This document shows positions 26,225-33,555 of a DNA stretch of 63,278 nt, piece after piece. The position numbers were made by a program, and so were the translations under genes. Each line of letters starts with the position of its first letter. The stretch's first letter is position 1. The stretch is from Eubacteriales bacterium. GTDB lineage: Bacteria; Bacillota; Clostridia; Tissierellales; GPF-1. A model generated the notes under the pieces. It made no database searches, had not been told where the DNA came from, and was given only the letters and a program-made list of their open reading frames with translations. The stretch spans positions 1 to 63,278 of the forward strand of contig DAOUQF010000021.1 in NCBI GenBank assembly GCA_030625815.1, in the 5' to 3' direction.

Positions 26225-26415
26225 TTTTCATTCCTCCAAATCACTCTTCGTCTGTTAGGTTCATTTCCATTCCGCCCGGAGAACACGGAAAACTCCTTTC
26301 CCGCACTCTGGACAGCCCTTTTCGAATTAAGACATTGCCTGCATGGGTCCACGATATGAGTGTGTCCATGACATGCATGAATCCATGCCTCGCATGAATT
26401 CATGCACGAACGCGC
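26225..26415 (-). promoter_or_regulatory. GntR-SIS intergenic region with tandem 14-bp palindromes
   Basis: GCATGAATCCATGC (26375-26388) and the perfect palindrome GCATGAATTCATGC (26392-26405) are repeated with a 17-bp period, about 10 bp after the GntR stop. A third CATG-rich stretch lies at 26365-26375. No convincing promoter or ORF is seen in the rest. The repeats may be an operator or an RNA-processing/terminator structure. Confidence 0.5.
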
Positions 26416-27147
26416 CTATCGCTCCAGGGTAATTTCATATCGATACCGATCGCTGCGGTACACGGTCTTCGTATACTCAATAATCTTTCCGCTCTTCACA
26501 AAGGTTGTCCGTCTGAATAACAATCCCAAAGCCTTCTCTTTCTGGTTCAAGAGTTCAGAATCATAATCGTTGATAATCAACGGTTCAATCGTTTGCTTCG
26601 CATAAGCCAATATATATCCATATTGCTTCTCAACAAGAGAATAGAAGGATTTGTTATCGATCATATCTCCTGTTAAATCCGGAAAAAGAGACTTGGGCAA
26701 ATAGATATTCTCAATGCCCCTGGGCTCGCCATCCACCGTTCGCAATCGGCGCGCCTTAATAATCAGGCTCCCCTCCGGGATCTGAAGGCGCTGCGCATAT
26801 ATCTTGGTAGCCGGTCTGATTTCGAAATCCAGCAGTCTTGTTTCTATTCGTTTCCCTCGACTGCGCTGATCTTCCGTAAAACCCACAAGTCTCGAAATTG
26901 GCTGATTGATTTTGGGTTCCGCGACAAAAGAACCCCTTCCCTGCTCTCGATAGACAACGCCTTCATTTACCAACACATCAATGGCTTTTCTCGCTGTCAT
27001 CCGACTAATTCCATGGATCTCACACAATTCTCGTTCCGGTGGAATCGGATCTCCCGCCTGGAGTTCCATGTTGTCAATCATTTCCAAGATTATATCTTTC
27101 AACTGATAATATAAAGGGATCGGGTTTTCTTTTTGTACCTTCCGCAT
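26416..27147 (-). CDS. GntR/HutC-family (UTRA) transcriptional regulator
   Basis: 243 residues. The winged-helix domain (~1-75: PLYYQLKDIILEMI, PPERELCEIHGISRMTARKAI) and UTRA effector domain (~90-240) are typical of HutC-type sugar-phosphate-responsive repressors such as NagR/DasR. Location inside the PTS/SIS cluster makes it the probable local regulator, responding to a phosphorylated amino sugar (inference). A dre-like operator occurs upstream of murQ at 33498-33513. The start MRKVQKENPIPLYYQ has GGAAGAGAGGAACCG upstream. Confidence 0.9.
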   Translation of the reverse strand: MRKVQKENPIPLYYQLKDIILEMIDNMELQAGDPIPPERELCEIHGISRMTARKAIDVLVNEGVVYREQGRGSFVAEPKINQPISRLVGFTEDQRSRGKRIETRLLDFEIRPATKIYAQRLQIPEGSLIIKARRLRTVDGEPRGIENIYLPKSLFPDLTGDMIDNKSFYSLVEKQYGYILAYAKQTIEPLIINDYDSELLNQKEKALGLLFRRTTFVKSGKIIEYTKTVYRSDRYRYEITLER

Positions 27148-27165
27148 CGGTTCCTCTCTTCCCGC

Positions 27166-27912
27166 TTACGAATTCCAACGACCTTCATAAGCCTCTAGTA
27201 TTTTTTTGTTATGCTCATCTGCACCAGCTACATTATAGCTGATCAAAACTGGTGGAGTTTGTCCATAATCTGCCAATCGTTGATAAATCTCGGCAGTCAA
27301 TGCTTGCGCAATATACGCGCCCGTAATGGATGAAATCGAACAAACCTTCATTGGCAAGTCCTCAACCTCCAAAAGTGCGTCTCCCGTCGGACCACAATTA
27401 TCAATGACAAGATCGCCCAATTCAAACAATCTCTTGCCACAGGAATGTCGGCTTTCGACAGCTTGCGTATGCTCCATGCTTGTTACAGCGATAACCGGAA
27501 GCCCCATTTCTTTTGCCTTCAAAGTCATATCCAAGATCAAGCCATTCCGCCCTGAATTCGATACAATAATGAAAGCATCTTCCTTTTGTATATTATACAG
27601 TCCCCAGAAAGTATCCGCCACACCTTCTCTTCGTTCAAACTTCCCATCTGTAAATTCCTCATAGGTATACGCGCCTTTTAGAACCAAATCCTGATTGACG
27701 ATCCGATGCATCGGCACCAACCCGCCAGCCCGGCAACTCAATTCCATCGCAAAGCAAGCCGAGTGTCCGCTTCCGTATATATGTACCACACCACCGTTGT
27801 TGATTCGTTCCGCCAGCAATTTCGCTGCTTCTTGTATCACACCCATTTGTGTTTCTTCAATTCGATTCACGCGCTCTTTTGCCGCCTCTAAAAAAGTCTT
27901 TGCATTCACCAT
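27166..27912 (-). CDS. UPF0309-type SIS domain protein (paralogue 2)
   Basis: A 248-residue SIS-fold protein, close to its upstream neighbour. Shared blocks are GSGHSACFAMELSCRAGGLVPMH, IVSNSGRNGLILDM, SRHSCGKRLFEL, IDNCGPTGDALLEV and the end GADEHNKKILEAYEGRW. The GxGHS and SNSGRN loops would bind a phosphosugar. The reaction is unknown. An in-frame GTG three codons upstream is possible, but the ATG at 27912 is better spaced from the GGGGG-type ribosome-binding site. It is 12 nt from paralogue 3, so it is in the same transcript. Confidence 0.85.
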   Translation of the reverse strand: MVNAKTFLEAAKERVNRIEETQMGVIQEAAKLLAERINNGGVVHIYGSGHSACFAMELSCRAGGLVPMHRIVNQDLVLKGAYTYEEFTDGKFERREGVADTFWGLYNIQKEDAFIIVSNSGRNGLILDMTLKAKEMGLPVIAVTSMEHTQAVESRHSCGKRLFELGDLVIDNCGPTGDALLEVEDLPMKVCSISSITGAYIAQALTAEIYQRLADYGQTPPVLISYNVAGADEHNKKILEAYEGRWNS

Positions 27913-27924
27913 TTTCTCCACCCC

Positions 27925-28671
27925 CTATGCGTTCCAGCGACCGTCATATCGGGCGCAAACTTTGTCATTGTGTTCATCCGCTCCATTGACATTGGCGCTG
28001 ATTAGTATCGGAGGCGTGCCACCTGTCTGCTTCAAGTTTTGAAAGATCTCCGCCGTCAGCATCTGTGCTATATACGCACCCGTAATCGAGGAAATGGAAC
28101 AAACTTTCATTCCATCGCCAACTTCAATCAATGCATCTCCTTCAGGTCCACAATTGTCGATGACCCAAGGAGTCATTTCATAAAGCTTCTTGCCGCTTTC
28201 ATGGCGAGATTCCTGCGCCTGACTGTGTTCCATGCTGGTAACCACAATCAAGCGATGTCCTTTATTCTTAATAATGGTTGCCAGTTCCATAATCGTCGGA
28301 TTGATGCCAGAATTCGAAACCAGGATAAATGCATCCTTCGGTTCCACACGATACAGGTCCCACAATTGATGCGCAATCTCCGGTGTCCGTTCAATCATCG
28401 GATCCTTCAGTCTTTCCGGATCCAATTTCCCCCGCAATGCGAGGTCTTGAATACTCATGCGATGCATCGGAACCAGTCCCCCGGCACGAAATACCAACTC
28501 CATGGCAAAACACTCGGAATGTCCGGTGCCAAAAATATGAATGACGCCATCCTCTTCAATCACCCGAGCAAGTTCTTTCCCTGTTTTGATGATTGTATCC
28601 CATTGTGATGCTACCAGCTGATCTATCCGTTCTTCCGATGCACGAAAAAATACTTCTCCTGAAAGTTTCAT
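27925..28671 (-). CDS. UPF0309-type SIS domain protein (paralogue 3)
   Basis: 248 residues, clearly homologous over its full length to the next gene, with GTGHSECFAMELVFRAGGLVPMH, SRHESGKKLYEM, IDNCGPEGDALIEV and GADEHNDKV...YDGRW. The SIS loop reads SNSGINPTIM, so the arginine found in the other two paralogues (SNSGRN) is replaced by isoleucine, which may change substrate binding. GGGGGAGAGCT precedes the ATG. It may act as a heteromer with paralogue 2 (inference from adjacency and similarity). Confidence 0.85.
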   Translation of the reverse strand: MKLSGEVFFRASEERIDQLVASQWDTIIKTGKELARVIEEDGVIHIFGTGHSECFAMELVFRAGGLVPMHRMSIQDLALRGKLDPERLKDPMIERTPEIAHQLWDLYRVEPKDAFILVSNSGINPTIMELATIIKNKGHRLIVVTSMEHSQAQESRHESGKKLYEMTPWVIDNCGPEGDALIEVGDGMKVCSISSITGAYIAQMLTAEIFQNLKQTGGTPPILISANVNGADEHNDKVCARYDGRWNA

Positions 28672-28701
28672 AGCTCTCCCCCATTTCTTTTCACTTGTTA
28701 T

Positions 28702-28715
28702 GTTGATAGTACAAC
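28702..28715 (-). promoter_or_regulatory. Inverted repeat between the ceramidase-like and SIS genes
   Basis: GTTGATAGTACAAC has GTTG/CAAC arms and shares the TTG-TA-CAA character of the dre-like site at 33498. It overlaps the stop of the upstream gene. It may be a second, weaker GntR site. The similarity is modest. Confidence 0.3.
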
Positions 28716-29986
28716 TACTCCGATAAAGCGTTGCACGCTTCCAACAAACTCCGTCCTTCTTCTTCTACCGCTTCCGCAATCCCTGGAGCAAATCGACACG
28801 ATAATGCTTCATATCCGCCCTCTTCAAAGGCGAGCCGATCCGGAAAATATCCCACAATTCCATTGGTGTACCCAACAATTCCCGTAATCGTATAGGGTGA
28901 TCCCTCCATGACTCTCGCGGCTGGACCAGAAAACCATTCGCCGTTGACAAAAACCAAGACTCCCTCGCCAATACTCACGGCTGTCATTCTAACCACTTGA
29001 TCCAACTCATCCAATACCTCACTGAGCATCTTCTGAACATAAGCGCCTTGCACTTGCGTGTGCACCAAACGCAATTTCGCCGCGTCGGCGCCGGCTTGCT
29101 TCAACCGCTCTTCTTTTTCGGAAACTTCACGAATCATTTGATTCAAGGCGTCCGAAGGCGGAAGCACCTTTGCTTTCGGAGTTTTTTCCCGGGAAAGAAT
29201 TGAAAACTGATCGACTTCCCGATATTCCAGTTTCTCTAAGGCTCTGCTCACCTCATTCGCCAGCAATTCCCCCAATCTCTCCATCTCTTCAAAGCTTTGC
29301 TCTTTTCTGACAAATCGCGTACTGACATCTCCGGCCGCTCCATTGACAAAGAGAAATTCTCCAGAATGCGATTCTTCCAAGGCGCGAATAACGGCGCCGG
29401 GATATTCGGCGGAAACCTCTCGATTTGCCGCAGAGAGCACAGTCGGATGACAATTGTAATTGATAATCGTTGCCACAGGCTTCTCTTTGAGATCTACAAA
29501 AGACAAGAGAGTCAAAACAACGTCGCCTTCGCGGTCTCCGCTTCGTCGGCTTCTGCCAACTCCCGAAAACTTCTTCTGGCTCCACCCGGTCTTAACGGGT
29601 TGTTTCTGCCCGCGAGCCTTGGCTGCAACCAAAACAGCCGCCTCTTTCACCCGCAGAAAATAACTCTCGCTTACCTTGCCAAATGTATTTTGTCGAATAA
29701 AGAGCGGCGCAGAATGCGTATGGGTTGTTGCGATCAAAACATTCTCGATCGGAATTTTTAGCGCCTCCGCGATCTCCTTTTGAATGGGTTGATAATAGGC
29801 ATCATCCATCATTAGCAAGTCAAAGGCAAGCAATATACATTGCTTGCCTTCAGCTTTCAGATAAGATGCCCGCACATATAGATCATCATGCACTCCGATT
29901 GCCTCCCCTTCACGGTCGGCATATCCACCCAAAGCAATGGGCAGCTGCGGAGTTATGCATTCCTTCGAAAATCCAAACTCGAGCAT
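28715..29986 (-). CDS. Neutral/alkaline ceramidase N-domain-like hydrolase
   Basis: A 423-residue protein with the N-terminal domain layout of neutral/alkaline non-lysosomal ceramidases (PF04734). It has FSKECITPQLPIALGGYADR, TTHTHSAP and NYNCHPTVL (likely zinc histidines), and VNGAAGDVSTRFV. There is no signal peptide and no C-terminal immunoglobulin-like domain, so it is cytosolic and shorter than true ceramidases. Lying between PTS IIB and the SIS genes, it is more likely to cleave an amide in an imported amino-sugar compound than ceramide. This is inference, and the exact substrate is unknown. Confidence 0.78.
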   Translation of the reverse strand: MLEFGFSKECITPQLPIALGGYADREGEAIGVHDDLYVRASYLKAEGKQCILLAFDLLMMDDAYYQPIQKEIAEALKIPIENVLIATTHTHSAPLFIRQNTFGKVSESYFLRVKEAAVLVAAKARGQKQPVKTGWSQKKFSGVGRSRRSGDREGDVVLTLLSFVDLKEKPVATIINYNCHPTVLSAANREVSAEYPGAVIRALEESHSGEFLFVNGAAGDVSTRFVRKEQSFEEMERLGELLANEVSRALEKLEYREVDQFSILSREKTPKAKVLPPSDALNQMIREVSEKEERLKQAGADAAKLRLVHTQVQGAYVQKMLSEVLDELDQVVRMTAVSIGEGVLVFVNGEWFSGPAARVMEGSPYTITGIVGYTNGIVGYFPDRLAFEEGGYEALSCRFAPGIAEAVEEEGRSLLEACNALSE

Positions 29987-30000
29987 TCCCCCTACCCCTC

Positions 30001-30486
30001 CTATAATCCTTTTGCATTCATCAATTTCACAAAGTCTTGTTTCGGATTCGAAGGCATCATTTGAGTTGTCAATGTTCCGCCGTTTAATTCAGCAATCTTT
30101 CGATATACAGCAGCATCCTCTTTTGTTACAGCAATCGATTTTGTTACCATTTCGTATTTCGTTCCTGGCAATGGCGCTTGATTCCCCATGTTGACTTCCA
30201 CTGGTCGAATTCCCGCTTCCATCAAAGCCAAGGCATCTGTGCCAAATTTGGCAACAATCATAATCTTTTGCTTTTCATTTTCTTGGATATGCTTGATGGC
30301 ATCCTCAATGCTCAACACCAAGGTTTTCACCCCGCGTGCCGCCATTGGAAGCATCACTGTTTGGATCGGGTCTTTCGACACCTTGTCGTTCACAACCATA
30401 ATCAAGTCTGCATTGATTTGTCCAACCCATGTTGTCGTTACTTGACCATGAATCAATCGATTGTCAATTCTCATATGCTTTACCAT
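30001..30486 (-). CDS. PTS mannose/fructose/sorbose-class IIB component
   Basis: 161 residues. The phospho-accepting histidine lies in MRIDNRLIHGQVTT (~H13), the IIB(Man) active-site motif. GVKTLVLSIEDAI and VNMGNQAPLPGTKYE are family blocks. It accepts phosphate from IIA and passes it to the sugar as it moves through IIC/IID. Its ATG shares a base with the IIA stop (TAATG). GGGGGTGAAATA is the ribosome-binding site. Confidence 0.92.
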   Translation of the reverse strand: MVKHMRIDNRLIHGQVTTTWVGQINADLIMVVNDKVSKDPIQTVMLPMAARGVKTLVLSIEDAIKHIQENEKQKIMIVAKFGTDALALMEAGIRPVEVNMGNQAPLPGTKYEMVTKSIAVTKEDAAVYRKIAELNGGTLTTQMMPSNPKQDFVKLMNAKGL

Positions 30487-30881
30487 TATTTCACCCCCAA
30501 AATTGTTCTTATATCCATAATACCACTTTTCCCTGCTTCCATAACATGCTCAATCAAAGATTCAGAAAATTCAAATCGCATGCCCAATAATTCCAAAAGC
30601 ATCGGTAGGCTCATTCCCGTAATCACTGGAATCCCCTCTTTTGCCAAATACGCGGACGCATTGGAAGGAGATCCCCCCATTAAATCAACCAGTAAAATTA
30701 CCCCGTCTCCAGTATCAACCACCTTTGCGGTTTCTTTCATCTTTTCTGCCAACGATAGCGGATCATCTTGCGGATTCAATGCAAGGGCTTGAATCTGTTC
30801 CAGTTCCCCCATAATCATCTGAGCGGACTCCAACATCCCCTTTGCCATGCTACCATGGCTTGCTAAAATAATTCCTACCAT
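30486..30881 (-). CDS. PTS mannose-class IIA component
   Basis: A 131-residue cytosolic phosphocarrier. The active histidine lies in MVGIILASHGSMAKGM (~H9), and VILLVDLMGGSPSNASAYL is the conserved core. The start at 30881 has TTTGGAGGTAGAA directly upstream; a 22-codon extension would run into the hairpin at 30913-30939 and is rejected. It is separated from IID by 73 bp containing that hairpin, whereas all other PTS genes touch or overlap. Confidence 0.92.
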   Translation of the reverse strand: MVGIILASHGSMAKGMLESAQMIMGELEQIQALALNPQDDPLSLAEKMKETAKVVDTGDGVILLVDLMGGSPSNASAYLAKEGIPVITGMSLPMLLELLGMRFEFSESLIEHVMEAGKSGIMDIRTILGVK

Positions 30882-30912
30882 TTCTACCTCCAAAAAATCT
30901 TTATACAAGAAA

Positions 30913-30939
30913 CTCCCTTTACGTCTTGCGTAAAGGGAG
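30913..30939 (-). terminator. Intercistronic hairpin between PTS IID and IIA
   Basis: An 11-bp stem, CTCCCTTTACG / CGTAAAGGGAG, with a 5-nt loop, then UUUCUU on the minus strand. The weak U-run suggests partial termination or mRNA stabilisation, which would set different amounts of membrane and soluble PTS parts. Confidence 0.6.
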
Positions 30940-30954
30940 CTCCCCACTACCTTC

Positions 30955-31764
30955 TTACAGCAATCCGGCTACCGCACTCGCAAATGCGACAACGATTAAA
31001 GCAAGCAATGTTTTCAAAGGAGAAAACTTTTTGCTTGTGAGTAACCAATAGCTGAAACCGACGAGTAGCAACGGAATCATATATGGCAAAATTCCATCCA
31101 ATACGTCTTGAAGCGCAACTACTTTTTCGCCGCCTTCATATGCTTTGGTGTAAGCCAAAGGCGTCTTCACTCTTGCCATAATGGATGGAACGAATCCACC
31201 AATAACAACAAGACCCAAGATTGTTGCAATTTCAGTTATCTTGTTGATAATGCCTTCGCCAACCATTTCATGGATCAAGCCAATTGATTTTTTGTATCCC
31301 CAGTTAAATAGTGGGAATCGAATCGCAAACCAGAAGAATTGTGCCAAGAACATCAAGATTGGACCAAAAACACTGCCCTCTGCTGCCAGACCAGCGGCAA
31401 TTACACCGATGATTGGTCGCATTAATACGGATTGAAGCGTATCGCCGATGCCGGCAAGAGGTCCCATCAAACCAATTTTAATGCTTTCAGCCGCGTCTGA
31501 TCCATAGCTCTCTTCCAAGGCTGTTGCCGCACCAAAAATGATTGCAGACATTGACGGATGCGTATTGTAGAATTGCATATGACGTTGAACCGCTGCAACA
31601 CGCTCTTCGTTTGTGTCATACAATTTTTCAAATGCCGGAATCAAAGAATATGCGAATCCCAAGGCTTGCATACGTTCATAGTTCCATGACCATTGAAGCG
31701 TAATGTTATGGCGCAAAGCCATCTTTCTTAGGGTCGCTTGATCTAGTTTTCTCTCATTAGACAT
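30955..31764 (-). CDS. PTS mannose-class IID component
   Basis: 269 residues. The N-terminal amphipathic region (TLRKMALRHNITLQWSWNYERMQALGF) is followed by GLMGPLAGIGDTL, the signature of IID(Man) proteins, and C-terminal membrane spans. With IIC it forms the sugar-translocating complex. The start at 31764 (MSNERKL) has GAGGGGGTG upstream and overlaps IIC by 8 nt. Three extra codons beginning with GTG were excluded. Confidence 0.92.
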   Translation of the reverse strand: MSNERKLDQATLRKMALRHNITLQWSWNYERMQALGFAYSLIPAFEKLYDTNEERVAAVQRHMQFYNTHPSMSAIIFGAATALEESYGSDAAESIKIGLMGPLAGIGDTLQSVLMRPIIGVIAAGLAAEGSVFGPILMFLAQFFWFAIRFPLFNWGYKKSIGLIHEMVGEGIINKITEIATILGLVVIGGFVPSIMARVKTPLAYTKAYEGGEKVVALQDVLDGILPYMIPLLLVGFSYWLLTSKKFSPLKTLLALIVVAFASAVAGLL

Positions 31765-32506
31765 TCGCAACACCCCCTCGATTTTTTGTAATAATGAAGG
31801 CTAATGCCAAACCAATAAATGCCAAGCCCAATGTTGGAACTCCAAGATACGCAAACAATGCGTAGCCGATAAGCGCATATGGCCAGTTTTTGTTCAAGTT
31901 CATCATAGAAAGCAGAAGCGCAAAACCTAAGGCTGGAAGAACACTACCAGTTACTCTCATTCCATGCATAAACCATGCCGGAATCGCATTGACAACATTG
32001 TCAATAACCGCTTGACCGGCCAATACACCCAAGAAAACTGGAATGCCGCGAGACAAGCCCCAAGGAATCGTACCCATTAGATGCCATCGTTCAAGCGACT
32101 TCAAATGACCTTTTTCCAATGCACTTTCAGCACCATGCATGAAGAAAGTAGTCGTTGCACGACCCAATACGTCCAATTGCGTCATAAATAAGGCCACCGG
32201 GATCGCAATCCCTAAACCGAGCTCTGCCGCGTTTGGACCGCCAGCAGCCGCACCGATTGCAGTACCAATAATTGCAGCTGTGTTGAAATCTGGAATTGTC
32301 GAGCCACCGTAAGTCGCCATGCCCAAAGACATCAACGTTAGTGTCGCACCAATTTCAAGACCCAACTTCACATCGCCAACAACAAGACCCGTGATAAAAC
32401 CAGAGACTAACGCTTCCGCCGTTCCCCAGCCTGCCAAGGCTCCGATGATGGAGAAGTACGCCCAAATCCCTAAGATCAGAGCTGTTAAAAATCCATAATC
32501 ACCCAT
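31757..32506 (-). CDS. PTS mannose-class IIC component
   Basis: A 249-residue membrane protein with about seven spans (start GFLTALILGIWAYFSIIGAL). The LEIGATLTLMSLGMATYGGSTIPDF stretch and GAAAGGPNAAELGLGIAIPVALF are typical of IIC of the mannose/sorbose class. It is first in the IIC-IID-IIA-IIB order. AAGGAGGAATTATTTGG precedes the ATG. A terminator behind murQ, a cre box and an 18-bp palindrome lie in the 90 bp before it, so it probably starts a new transcript. The sugar cannot be read from the sequence. Confidence 0.92.
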   Translation of the reverse strand: MGDYGFLTALILGIWAYFSIIGALAGWGTAEALVSGFITGLVVGDVKLGLEIGATLTLMSLGMATYGGSTIPDFNTAAIIGTAIGAAAGGPNAAELGLGIAIPVALFMTQLDVLGRATTTFFMHGAESALEKGHLKSLERWHLMGTIPWGLSRGIPVFLGVLAGQAVIDNVVNAIPAWFMHGMRVTGSVLPALGFALLLSMMNLNKNWPYALIGYALFAYLGVPTLGLAFIGLALAFIITKNRGGVANV

Positions 32507-32537
32507 CCAAATAATTCCTCCTTATAATTTTTATTTC

Positions 32538-32555
32538 ACTTGGAATTTCCCAAGT
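32538..32555 (-). promoter_or_regulatory. 18-bp inverted repeat upstream of PTS IIC
   Basis: ACTTGG/CCAAGT arms (6 bp each) around a 6-nt centre, 32 bp before the IIC start. It is an operator candidate but differs from the dre-like site before murQ. Confidence 0.45.
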
Positions 32556-32558
32556 AAA

Positions 32559-32572
32559 AGACAACGTTTTCA
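32559..32572 (-). promoter_or_regulatory. cre box (CcpA site) upstream of the PTS genes
   Basis: Minus strand TGAAAACGTTGTCT matches the cre consensus TGWAANCGNTNWCA at every position but the last. It lies 53 bp before the PTS IIC start, as expected for carbon catabolite control of a sugar PTS. CcpA itself is not in the window. Confidence 0.7.
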
Positions 32573-32581
32573 TGCGCCTCT

Positions 32582-32611
32582 AAAAAAAAGGAAGCTTATT
32601 TCAGCGCTTCC
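32582..32611 (-). terminator. murQ terminator
   Basis: Stem GGAAGC/GCTTCC (minus strand) followed by eight Us. The murQ stop codon lies in the loop. It separates murQ from the PTS genes transcriptionally. Confidence 0.78.
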
Positions 32612-33477
32612 CGTATATATCCATCATTGGATTCAAGTCGTTTTTTCGCCGCTTGAACATCACACTCGCAAAGAACCATGACGATCGCTGTTTTCACGTG
32701 ATATTCGCATTGCTTCAAAACGATTTTGGCCGTCGCCTCATCGGTATCGGTCGCCTGCATCAAGATGCGCTCCGCTCGGGTATACAACTTTTTATTGGCG
32801 GTTTTGACATCCACCATCAAGTTCCCATATACCTTTCCCAGCCGAACCATCGCTGCTGTTGACAGCATATTCAACACCATTTTTTGAGCGGTGCCCGATT
32901 TCATCCGAGTCGAACCCGTAATCACCTCAGGGCCAACTTCAACGGCGATCTCAATATCTGCCGCTGCGCCAATCGGCGTATTTTTATTGGTGACCAAGGC
33001 AATCGTCTTGGCGCCCAATTTCTTCGCAACTTGTAAACCCGCTAAAACATATGGCGTTCGCCCGCTGGCGGCAATCCCTACCAGGATATCCTTCCCTGTA
33101 AACAAGATCTCCTCCAAGTCGTTCACCACTTGCTCTGTGGAATCTTCCACATTCTCAACTGCATTTGTAAGGGCGTATGTTCCGCCTGCAATCAATCCCT
33201 GCACCAAAGACGGGTCTGTTCCGTAGGTCGGTGGGCATTCAGATGCATCCAGCACACCCAGTCGTCCACTCGTTCCCGCACCCAAATAAATCAAGCGGCC
33301 TCCATTTTGAAGCGCTTCAACGATTCCGTCCACCGCTTCTGCAATAAATGGCAATTCCGCCTTCACCGCTAGGGATACCCCTTGATCTTCCTCATTAATA
33401 ATGGTTGCAATTTCCAAACTATTGCAGAGATCAATATCCATTGATCGTTGATTTTGCTTTTCTGTTGACCAGACCAT
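32596..33477 (-). CDS. murQ: N-acetylmuramic acid 6-phosphate etherase
   Basis: A 293-residue SIS-domain lyase that removes the D-lactyl ether of MurNAc-6-phosphate to give GlcNAc-6-phosphate. Motifs are YLGAGTSGRLGVLDASECPPT (with the catalytic Glu in SECPPT), VGIAASGRTPYV and GSTRMKSGTAQKMVLNM. Length and motifs are full. It is expressed from its own strong promoter with a dre-like operator. Its presence ties the cluster to cell-wall amino sugars, although no MurNAc-type (glucose-class) PTS IIBC is nearby. Confidence 0.95.
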   Translation of the reverse strand: MVWSTEKQNQRSMDIDLCNSLEIATIINEEDQGVSLAVKAELPFIAEAVDGIVEALQNGGRLIYLGAGTSGRLGVLDASECPPTYGTDPSLVQGLIAGGTYALTNAVENVEDSTEQVVNDLEEILFTGKDILVGIAASGRTPYVLAGLQVAKKLGAKTIALVTNKNTPIGAAADIEIAVEVGPEVITGSTRMKSGTAQKMVLNMLSTAAMVRLGKVYGNLMVDVKTANKKLYTRAERILMQATDTDEATAKIVLKQCEYHVKTAIVMVLCECDVQAAKKRLESNDGYIREALK

Positions 33478-33497
33478 TCCGCCACCTCATATTGATA

Positions 33498-33513
33498 TGT
33501 TGTATATACCAAT
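33498..33513 (-). promoter_or_regulatory. dre-like GntR operator at the murQ promoter
   Basis: Minus strand ATTGGTATATACAACA resembles the dre sites of DasR/NagR-type GntR regulators (ATTGGTATAGACAACT-like, recalled from memory). The wider region also forms ATTGATAT (33491-33498) / ATACCAAT (33506-33513) arms. It overlaps the -10 box at 33512-33517, a repressing position. Confidence 0.6.
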
Positions 33514-33540
33514 ATTAGCAAAGAGGAGAACGCTTGTCAA
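33512..33540 (-). promoter_or_regulatory. murQ promoter
   Basis: Minus strand TTGACA (33535-33540) and TAATAT (33512-33517) with a 17-bp spacer, ~35 bp before the murQ ATG. Confidence 0.78.
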
Positions 33541-33555
33541 TCCTCTTTGTGAATT

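Noticed and set aside
32689-32706. A parS-like sequence around CACGTG inside murQ
   Set aside because: Only the CACGTG core and a few flanking bases match; most outer positions differ from the consensus seen exactly at 37939 and 38470.
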